Part shown: positions 34,742-42,601 of the stretch, piece by piece
Position numbering within the stretch: the first letter of the stretch is position 1
Layout of the letters: every line of letters starts with the position of its first letter
Assembly: GCA_964036045.1 (NCBI GenBank)
Contig: OZ038385.1
Location: 56,001,919-56,065,918 of the forward strand
DNA length: 64,000 nt
Source: Eutreptiella sp. 'Long Island Sound 2002'
Taxonomy: Eukaryota; Euglenozoa; Euglenophyceae; Eutreptiales; Eutreptiaceae
Direction of reading: 5' to 3'
Made by a program: the position numbers and the translations under genes
Notes under the pieces: model-generated
Told to the model about the DNA's origin: nothing
Seen by the model: the letters and a program-made list of their open reading frames with translations, nothing else
Database searches by the model: none

Positions 34742-35101
34742 ACGTAAAGGGTTATCCTGCACAGTACGGTTCACCGCCGCAACACTCTGCTCTGCGGAGT
34801 CAATCTGCAGCATTCGCAGTGCCGTTCCCTGCATCTCATCGACAGCGTTGATGCACTTCTGAGCAAGTTCCGAGTCACACAACAAATCTGGGTGCCGTGC
34901 AGCAAACACAACCAGCGCAGCATTTTCTTCACGAGAAATGAAGTCCCAGTTTGACCAGCACTGCAAACACCACAGTTTAGACAGTCCCGCAGACTGCGGC
35001 ACAGGCAACGTAGCAATACGGCGAATGGTCTTCTGCAGCTCCTCAGGATGGTTTTCATACCACTCCAGAAATGACTCCGACATCACCAAAGGGAGTTTCA
35101 C
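34742..35101 (-). CDS. Short conserved ORF of E2 (unknown)
   Basis: Same start and length as the E1 ORF (28579-28230), with only a few substitutions visible (e.g. QRWSNWDFISC in E1, QCWSNWDFISR in E2). The frame dissolves into monomer sequence past 34742. Upstream (35102-35276) both copies keep the same 5' leader with an inverted repeat, so ORF and leader move as one module. Confidence 0.5.
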
Positions 35102-35276
35102 GGAAATCGAACACTGGGATTGTAATGATCTTGGAGATCTTCTTTTTTGAGTGCTATTTTCCCCGTGATCTCCTTAGTGATTTTGAAATCCAAATGCGAA
35201 TCCCGCAACGGCGCAGCACGTGATTGATCTCAGAAATCACTCCATAGTTTCATCCCAGTGTTCGAAAAAAAATAGA

Positions 35277-38200
35277 GTGTTTGCTGCACAGTTCTCCTCT
35301 TCTCCTTCGCTATCAGTTTTCACGTCCAGCGTCGGAGCGTTGACGACAGGTTCTCGTTCCTCCCATTTGACCTCAGGGTGATCGGGGAATTTGGAGAGCA
35401 TCTTTGCTTTTCCCCAAACCCCGGTTCTGCCTTGTGACCCACTGTACCTCCTCCTGGTCGAGTTCTTCCATCGGTACGGGTTTGGTATCCCCGTCCGGTA
35501 GATAGAGACATGTTCGCCAGGAAGGCTTCGGTAAAATTTCTTCACTCCCATCTTGGCTGTACATCGGCAGGTCAGGTAGGATGATCTTCGAGATAGTCAG
35601 TCTTTCGAGGAGTTCTTTCCACTTCGCTCCTTTACTTTCCAATATCTTCCCTTCTGGTAGACTCTGGTACTACTAAAACTAAGCGCGCTCGGTCGATCGC
35701 CACCTTGACCAGAACTCTTAAGAGTTGGGAGAACCTTGGATTTGCGTACAACTGCTTCCACCTTTGTAGCCACCCCCAATGGTACCAAAAGGCGGAGTTG
35801 TCCTTGCGGTTGCAGTAAAATTGTGAGTCCGCGTTCTGCTTCGAAGCGAACAGCTCAATGAAGTCTGACCCCGTCGGATCTCCTTCCAAAGATAAGTCCG
35901 CAAACCCTTGTCTCTTCATCTCCGTCGAAAGCTTGTAGTTCTCAGTACGAGCGAGCTGCGCGTGGAGGGCCACCATACCTTCCAGCTTCATGTCTGCCCC
36001 TAAATTGAGTCGACAGACCTTGGATGACCTGCACGGAGGGTTTTGGTGTGGTGTCCTCGTTCAGTGGGACTTCCACGAGTTGCCCATGTCTCTGAACCAG
36101 TAAATGGTGGGGCGCTTGCAGGGAGAGGTACTTGATGTGCGGGTTGGCTTCAAAGAAGTCGTTTCCCAGGATCACGTCAAACACGTCGGTGTCGAAGGTG
36201 GCAAACGAGAAAGGGATGTCCTCTTCTCCCAGGTGAACAACTCCTTCTGTCTCCCCACTTGTCAGCTGTACAGCTCCGTTGCCAACCTTGACTCCGAAAA
36301 TTTCACCCATTTGCGTCTGGCCTTGCTCCACCAGTCTCTCCGCCACTAAGCTGTTACTGGCGCCCGTGTCGAGTAACCCATGATACTTTTGCTCCCCCAT
36401 TGAGACCAGGCACGCGTAGAGCCTCTTTCCCGAGGCCCCACCCCTCTACTTCTGTGCGGCCAGAAGGGTCTTGAGTGGAATCCCGTGCTTCTCGCATTGC
36501 TTGAGAAGGTACTTCTCCATGGACAACAGCTTCCTCTTCTTTTTGTTGCTTCCTTCCTCTTCACGTGCTGCCACAGGAGCGGGATTCGGTGCTGGCTTCG
36601 GTGAAGGTGCAGGCTCCGGCGCAGGCTTCGGAAATGGCCGCGCGGCCAGCTTGGGGTTAACAGGTTGACCTTGCTGTGGTGCTTGCTGTTGTGCATTCCA
36701 GTCTTCTTATTGTTTCTTGTCATCCTTTTGCTTTTTCCAACAGTTCGACGCTGCGTGGTTCCTTTTTCCACAGTATTTGCAGTAGATAGTAACCTTGAAA
36801 GCAGGTGGAGGATGTTCTTGCATCCATTGCCAGCCTCTTCCACCTTTGCCTTTGCCGCCGCCTCGTCCTCAACCTTTTCCTTTTCCTTTGCCACCGCCTT
36901 TGCCTTCTCCTTTGCCTTGGCCAGTAAACAGTTCGGCCTCAGCGTTGTACTGCGCGTAGTTGAGGTGCGCGTGGCAGTCGGCGGCTTGATCAGACTCTCG
37001 CTCCATAGACAGGGCTTTAAGCAGTCTTAGTAGATCGGAGTAGCTGTGGGTAAGGGCCTTGCGCGCTGGCGTGTCTTTGCACTCTGACCATGTCTTCGCT
37101 GGGATCTTGCTGCGCAACAGAATCAGTTTGTCGTACTCAGAGTAACCACACGTAAGCCTTGCAACCAGCTTTCTGATTCTTGCCTCCATCTGATTGATCT
37201 CGTCCAGCTTGGGGAACTCCTTAAACTTGGAGAGATCTAAGAGTTGTTGGCGAATGTGCATATCAGTCTCGAACACAGGGAAGGTCTCCTGAATCTTAGA
37301 AAGAAACTCCACGAAGGTGTTAGATTCGGACAACAGGTTTTCCAGGAGTTCGCGTAACCAGTCTGTTTTGCACCCAGTCACCATGAGGTCGGCTTTGATC
37401 ATGTCTGACGCCTTGGTTTGAGCTGTGAGTCTCCGAAAGCGCGCGAAGTCCTTTGCCCAGAAGACAATGTTCCTTCCAGTGAACACAGGCAGTGGTGTTT
37501 CGATTTTCGCTGTGGCGAGACCCTTCCTTTCTCTCCTTCACTCTGCTTCTTCTTCAGAATCTTCAGTTTCGAGCTCCGTTGGCACCACCAAGCACGCAAG
37601 AATTCGAAGGCCATGTAGGTGTGCTTCGTGTAGCGTCTTGATTGGTACTGACTTCTTGAACAAGGGCGTCGACTTGCCATAGGTTTGTCGTGGAACAAAG
37701 GGCGAGCGCTTGTCACCTAGGTACGACAGGCCTGTGATGGTGGTGTCCAGGTCTGTCAACTTGCTGCCTTCCTTCATCTGATTCAGTTCCAGTGTCAGTG
37801 TTTCCATCTTGTGTAAGAGGTCGTGTAGCGTAGGGTCATGCTCAGCGCGAGGTGGTAGTTCGTACTCATATAGATCGTGCAACTCGTCGCTCTCCTTCTT
37901 GTCGTCGCGCGCCAACAGGTCCCTCAACACCTTGTCTTTGCCCATTGTTTTCAGGTGTTCTGCAAGATCGTCTAACCATTCGGACTCCGCATCAAATTCA
38001 CGTGTTTGTCCACTTGCGCGCGAATGACCAGCCTCGCATCTGCGTGTGGTCCACTCTTCGTTCGCATAACCAGTCTCTGGCACCTGCATTGCTTCACGCA
38101 TGGGTCTTGCTTCGCGCGCAGGATCATCTCCAATGGTATCCTGGTTTCACGTGCAGGCCTTGTCTCGCGCGCAGGACGTGCTTGGGGCGCGAGCCTTACC

Positions 38201-38486
38201 CTCTCTCGATGCGCGTGAGTGTCTTCGTGCGCGCACCCAGAAGATTGTGAGGGAGTTGGTACAGGCTTTGCTTCTGTTAGAGTGTTAGGGCCGTGCGATG
38301 TTGACCTCTCTGACTCTCTCAATCTTGACTTCTCTGACTCTCTTAACCTTGCATCCCTTGCCTTCAATGCCCTGACTCTCTCTCCCGCTCGGCGCTCCCT
38401 TTTAACCTTATCTCTGAACGCACACGTACCCTTCTGAGTGTCTTATCTTCTCGCCTTTTTGCCTTTGAACTTTTGGTTGGGGCCAT
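35277..38486 (-). pseudogene. gag-pol: Element C gag, protease and pre-RT region (frameshifted)
   Basis: Read leftward from ATG 38486 (MAPTKSSKAKRRED). Gag has a capsid-like block homologous to element B (FTGRNIVFWAKDFARFRRLT) and a CCHC knuckle (CKYCGKRNHAASNC, near 36745-36780). It then reads in frame into TAG 36448-36446 and directly on into protease (GLLDTGASNSLV, VILGNDFF). A DIRS/Dam-like block follows (IELFASKQ, LYANPRFSQLLRVLVKVA). Lesions: TGA at 37538, a TAA near 36710, and frame changes near 38360, 38060, 36003, 35645 and 35435. The TAG is at the same place as the gag/pol stop of element B, so it may be programmed; the others are decay. Confidence 0.85.
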
Positions 38487-38624
38487 GTCAAACAGCTGGG
38501 TTGTAGAACTAGAGGGCTAGCCTGGGGTTGATGAAATGTGATGATGATTGAGATGATTAAAATCTCAGATTTTTCAATTTTCAAAAATCCGCCAGGCAGG
38601 GTCCTGGAGTTGCTACAACTCTGG

Positions 38625-38636
38625 TCTCTGCTACCA
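38625..38636 (-). promoter_or_regulatory. Primer-binding site of element C
   Basis: On the minus strand, TGGTAGCAGAGA. Eleven bases are complementary to the 3' end (CTCTGCTACCA) of animal-type initiator tRNA-Met. It lies ~140 bp upstream of the gag start, as expected, and matches the PBS-like start of element B. Confidence 0.65.
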
Positions 38637-39207
38637 GAAAGATTTCTGCCTTACACCCTAGCACAAAGCAAAAATTCAGGATCAAACTTGCTGATGAAAG
38701 TCCACCACTGATTGTAGGTCCATGGCAGAAAAGGCTAGACAAATGACCCAAAAATATGCACAAGTCTTTAGAGCATAAAATACATGAAAAAGATATGTTT
38801 CTGTGGTTTCTGGGCCTTTTACTATCACCAAAGTTCAGTTCTGACCTTTATCTCTTGAACTGCCCACTCAGTAGGACTGGCCATCATGGAGCCATTCATG
38901 TGCCCCATCATGACCCATCATGTCATTTCTGCATCATGATCTGATTATGAACCATTAGACCTCTGAGAATCTGCCTGTCACCATCATCTTCAATCATTCT
39001 TCTGATTTACTGTTCATCTTCACTGTTCATGCAGGACAATCTTGGATTAGCAGCATCATGCTGTACATTCTGGGATCGGGATCTGGATCTGGATTAAAGT
39101 AGGAAATTCACTACCAGAGTTCAGCTTAATGACTGAATGCTCATATAAATAGGCATGTTCTCAAAAAGAAACAGCCTGAGTGGGTCCATCTAACTTGGAC
39201 GTGTCTC
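38637..39207 (-). repeat. Probable 5' LTR of element C (outer end undefined)
   Basis: AT-rich, non-coding, between the PBS of C and the target duplication of B. On the minus strand it ends in TTTC before TGGTAGC, as in element B, and contains TATTTATA near 39149. No second copy survives, so the outer boundary cannot be fixed; part may be flanking intron. Confidence 0.45.
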
Positions 39208-39212
39208 ATATT
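39208..39212. repeat. Target duplication of element B, left copy
   Basis: ATATT here and at 50589-50593 directly flank the two 798-bp LTRs. Confidence 0.85.
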
Positions 39213-40010
39213 AGTAAGAAAAAGTGCTTTTCCATTGCTTTGAGGCATACTCTAGTTGTATTAGAGATGCACTGAGCATCCATGCATTTTAATCTTAGTA
39301 TTGGTCCAACCAAAACTGGTGATAACACATTTTGACCTATGGAACCAAACACCCAATCAGGATATGGAGTGGACCCCTTAATCCCCTTTCAATGTGAAGT
39401 AAAACATCTTTTCCTGAGTTGACTGAGCACTGACTTACCTAAAGTAGAGCCTATGAATTTATCTATGTTTTTCCATGAATTCTTAGCTATCCTAGTGGTA
39501 TGCACCCTAGGGGGCTGGGCACCTCTTTTTGAGAGGTCCTGGGTTCAATTCCTGGTCAGCCTAGCTAAGTAGGAAGATCCCATGTGACATGGCAGTGACC
39601 TCATCGCCACATACCATGCCACCTCAGCACATATGGGACCCAAAACAAAGAGTGCACATCTCCTAAGATGGCACTATGGAGAGAGAGTGATCCTGAGGCA
39701 GTTTTCTAACTCTTTTCCAAAAACATTTCAGCTATCTTTGTGAATATGCATTCATATGTGACCTGAGTTGCAGTTTCTGTGAATATCCAATCATCTTTCA
39801 CTGTTTACACTGCAGCCCTTCATGCTTTGATCCTGAATTACCTTCTCCTTGCATACTATTGGCTTGGGCTATCCTGGATTGACTTGGCTTTACTGTATTT
39901 CAACAAACAAAAGCTTTTCATCATCCAAAACAAGCAGCAGGACACCCTACAGCAACAACAAGCAGCAGGAGAAGCAAAAACACAGTGCTGAAAACACTAT
40001 AAACTTTTCT
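39213..40010 (+). repeat. 5' LTR of element B (798 bp)
   Basis: Runs AGTAAG...TTTTCT, not the usual TG...CA. The boundaries are fixed by comparison with 49791-50588 and by the flanking 5-bp duplication. Transcription signals: none certain. Confidence 0.95.
39483..39568 (+). other. tRNA-like cloverleaf module inside the LTR
   Basis: A 7-bp acceptor-like stem (TTAGCTA/TAGCTAA), a D-arm-like stem (CCTAG/CTAGG), a 5-bp anticodon stem (ACCTC/GAGGT) around TTTTTGA, and a T-arm with GGGTTCAATTCC (B-box like). The anticodon position reads TTT (Lys-like); element A reads TTC. The spacer before the anticodon arm is longer than in a normal tRNA and no CCA is encoded, so a functional tRNA is unlikely. 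The other copies are 13665-13750 and 50061-50146. Confidence 0.6.
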
Positions 40011-40023
40011 GGTAGCAAGAGGC
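40010..40023 (+). promoter_or_regulatory. Primer-binding site of element B
   Basis: TGGTAGCAAGAGGC starts at the last LTR base. It resembles an initiator tRNA-Met complement (TGGTAGCAGAGG) with one extra A; element C has the cleaner version. Confidence 0.6.
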
Positions 40024-40108
40024 AGCCTGTCTCTGTGCACCGGCAGCGACCCCGCGCCGTACAACCAGTGCTCCGAGCAGGCAAATACAAGCAGAAGGGC
40101 GGATTAAG

Positions 40109-42598
40109 ATGGATCCAGGAAGAGTGGACGCCGACGTGAAGACAGCGCCAGCGCCTGAGGCACCGGCAAGACCCGCGCCTGGCGCTGTACCTTCAGCGGA
40201 GCCCTTACCCGGGCCAGTGGATACGGCGGAGGACTCCCTGGATGGCCTCCAGACGGCCTTCGGGGCCCTGTCCGTCGAGGAGGTGGTGGCGCAGCCTGCA
40301 AAAAGGAAGAGAGAGAGCGAGAAGGATGCTGGAGACGGAGCAGACGAAGGAGAGGAGCAAGGGCAAGACCCGACGGATGTCCCTACCTTCGAAGGCGCAC
40401 CAAGCGCTTCTGGCCTCCATGCATCACCCTCTCCCATAACCACCACACTCCCAGCCGCCGCAACATCCACTTCCACAACCAACCCGCCTATGGCAGAGGG
40501 CACAGGCGTTACTGGCATGCCTCACTACCCCGCCTATGGCATGGGCCCACCTACCACTGCGCTCCTTGAGGCAACTACTGCCAGTGAGCCGGTGGCTTCC
40601 AGCTCTGCGCCGCGATGGTATGCGGCTGACCATCCCCATCCACTCCACGCCACTGGAACCTACATGGAAGTTCCTGGGTATGCTCCAGGGTGTGCACCTG
40701 GATATGCACCCTTGAGTGGGTTGAGGAGAGGACCAGAGTCTCTGGGAGGCAGGAGTAGAGGATCGGGAACATCCTCCAACAGGTCCCTGACGCGGTCGGA
40801 GATCAACGAGGTGCTCCGAGGAGCCACTTCGCAAATCGTGAGCGACCTCACGCAAGAGATCAGGGAGAAACTGGAGCCCCTGATGATCCCGTCCCATGCG
40901 TCACCTACGACGGTGGGAATGTCACCCCACCGTGTACAGGCTAACCACCTGGCGGCAGGGTTGACAAATACCCTGGGGAGCCTGAGGAGCCGACCGATGC
41001 CGACTCCTGCAGCAGTACCAAGAAGTCCATTCGTCCCGAGAACGGCCCAGCCGCCCTACAGCCACGTGACGAACTCGACGAGGGCCGAGCTGGACCAGCT
41101 GGGGCTGACAGCCCTAAGGGCTATGGTGGACGTGGAGCCTTATGGCTCCAGTGATCTAGGCGGAGACCCCTCCGACGACGAGCCGCCGTCGATGGATTCT
41201 TCTTCGCCATCGGATGACGAAGACCCTGAGGACCCCGAGGACCCCAAGGGTAAGAAGAAGAAGAAGAAGAAGAAGAAGACCCGACGCCCTGAAGGACGCC
41301 GAGCTCAGGAGGTGAAGGCTATTGCCACCTCCAAGATAGTGGTGAACCTGCCTGAGTTCACAGGCAAGGACCTCAGCGAGTTCGCTGAGAACTTTGGCCG
41401 GTTCCTACGACTGACCGGCCAAACCCACGCGAGTGGGCGAGTGAAGTGCGACCTGCTCCTGCAGTGCTGCAAGACCAAATACCTGGAGAAGCAGGTCAGG
41501 CAGATCGTCACTAACTCCGCCACCTTTGCCGATGTGTTGGTTGCCCTGGAGAGGCAGTACCCAACCTACGAGACCGACCTCTCCATCAGGGCCGAGATCC
41601 AGAACCTGCCCGTGCTGCCCAACAACCCCAAACCTGGCAGGGTCTCCGAGCTGTTGGCGGACCTGGATCACTGGGCTGGACGACTGACGCCCGGTTCCTA
41701 CAGCAGCGACGACCTGCTATTCTGGTTGTGCGCCAAGCTCCCCCGAGAGCTATGGGACGCGTGCCGTCTGACGGCTGAGCGCAAGGCTAGATCCCTCCGC
41801 TACGAGGATCTATGCGTGCTGCTCCTGGAGATGGCGCTGGAGAAGGAGAGCGACCAGCACCTGAACAACTACCGTCCTGGTGGTGGAGGTTCTGGAGGCA
41901 AAGGGTACCAAGGGTCCCGACCTGGGCAGGGGACTACCCCCAAACACGCCCACGCCCGCCTAATGGAGAACGTGAAGGAGCTATTCTGGTGTGATGCCAG
42001 AGATGAGCAGGGCCACCTGCAGCACGCCTCTGACTGCGAGCAGCGAGACTGCTTCTTCGTCCAGGGGAAGCAGCAGGAGAAGATCACCGGCGCCAAAGTG
42101 AAGCTGCCGGATCATTACCGCTGCACCATCACGTGTGCATTCTGCGGTAAGCGGAAGCACTACGAGGATGAGTGCTACCATAAGCAACGCCTATCGGCGA
42201 AGCTTAAGGGGGAAGATCCTGGCAAAGGCTCAGGCAAAGGTGGAGGCAAGGCCAAAGGCAACGACTCCGGCAAGGGCAAGTCGAAAGGACGTGGTCAAGG
42301 TGGTCAGGACAAGGGTCAAGGTGGACGAGGAGGAGGCGCTAACCGCCAGAACGACAACAAGAACAAGGACAAGAACGGAGGTAACCCCAAACCTAATCCA
42401 GGGGGGAACTCCGAGCCCTCTGGAGGGCAGTCTGGACCTACCACACGCTCACAGACGCAGGCCCAGCAAGAACAAGGAGCCAAGCGTGAGCATGAAGGTG
42501 GTGATGACGGCAACGCCAAGAAGAGAAGCCGTTTCATGAGGATGGCCCGCAAATTGCGGAACAAGGGGTTCGAGGTGACCTGTCCCGCGGAGTTCTGA
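40109..42598 (+). CDS. gag: Element B Gag
   Basis: 829 residues from ATG 40109 to TGA 42596-42598. The N-terminal ~380 residues are low complexity (Pro/Ser/Thr-rich) with acidic stretches. A run of nine lysines (KGKKKKKKKKK) follows, then a capsid-like domain (NLPEFTGKDLSEFAENFGRF...QTHASGRVKCDLL) homologous to element C gag. Next is a Gly-rich spacer and one CCHC knuckle at C676-x2-C679-x4-H684-x4-C689, followed by a Lys/Gly-rich basic tail for RNA binding. Pol follows in the same frame after the single TGA. No lesions seen, so Gag could still be made. Confidence 0.92.
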   Translation: MDPGRVDADVKTAPAPEAPARPAPGAVPSAEPLPGPVDTAEDSLDGLQTAFGALSVEEVVAQPAKRKRESEKDAGDGADEGEEQGQDPTDVPTFEGAPSASGLHASPSPITTTLPAAATSTSTTNPPMAEGTGVTGMPHYPAYGMGPPTTALLEATTASEPVASSSAPRWYAADHPHPLHATGTYMEVPGYAPGCAPGYAPLSGLRRGPESLGGRSRGSGTSSNRSLTRSEINEVLRGATSQIVSDLTQEIREKLEPLMIPSHASPTTVGMSPHRVQANHLAAGLTNTLGSLRSRPMPTPAAVPRSPFVPRTAQPPYSHVTNSTRAELDQLGLTALRAMVDVEPYGSSDLGGDPSDDEPPSMDSSSPSDDEDPEDPEDPKGKKKKKKKKKTRRPEGRRAQEVKAIATSKIVVNLPEFTGKDLSEFAENFGRFLRLTGQTHASGRVKCDLLLQCCKTKYLEKQVRQIVTNSATFADVLVALERQYPTYETDLSIRAEIQNLPVLPNNPKPGRVSELLADLDHWAGRLTPGSYSSDDLLFWLCAKLPRELWDACRLTAERKARSLRYEDLCVLLLEMALEKESDQHLNNYRPGGGGSGGKGYQGSRPGQGTTPKHAHARLMENVKELFWCDARDEQGHLQHASDCEQRDCFFVQGKQQEKITGAKVKLPDHYRCTITCAFCGKRKHYEDECYHKQRLSAKLKGEDPGKGSGKGGGKAKGNDSGKGKSKGRGQGGQDKGQGGRGGGANRQNDNKNKDKNGGNPKPNPGGNSEPSGGQSGPTTRSQTQAQQEQGAKREHEGGDDGNAKKRSRFMRMARKLRNKGFEVTCPAEF

Positions 42599-42601
42599 CG
42601 G
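42596..42601 (+). promoter_or_regulatory. Probable readthrough stop between gag and pol (TGA CGG)
   Basis: Gag ends GAG TTC TGA CGG GGA CGC, and the same frame runs on without another stop into protease. TGA followed by CGG is a known readthrough-promoting context. Element C also has one stop (TAG) at the equivalent place, again followed by an Arg-Gly coding pair. Termination suppression would give the Gag-Pol fusion. Confidence 0.6.

Larger units (their letters stand above)
28816..35276 (-). mobile_element. GC-rich composite element E2 inserted in Ty3 element C
   Basis: Flanked by a 61-bp direct repeat of element C. It shares both terminal modules, the short ORF, the 65-bp and the 209-bp repeats with E1. 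It differs in the middle: a ~1.1-kb tandem duplication and a coding-like segment (33247-32312) replace E1's long monomer arrays. E1 must have inserted later, into the left copy of E2's direct repeat. Confidence 0.7.
17262..39207 (-). mobile_element. Ty3/gypsy chromovirus element C, decayed and split by two insertions
   Basis: The pol 3' half lies at 17262-21229. Gag, protease and the pre-RT region lie at 35277-38486. The PBS is at 38625-38636, with a probable 5' LTR beyond it. The protein reads continuously across the insertions (...EENCAANT at 35277 onward, then GDNTRNLS below 21215). The left end stops at the pol stop codon with no 3'UTR or LTR, so the 3' end is deleted. It is related to elements A and B but clearly diverged. 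Frameshifts and stops show it is dead. Confidence 0.85.

Noticed and set aside
39483-39568. A functional tRNA-Lys gene in the LTR
   Set aside because: An extra ~9 nt before the anticodon arm and a weak T-stem make it a tRNA-like relic rather than a gene.
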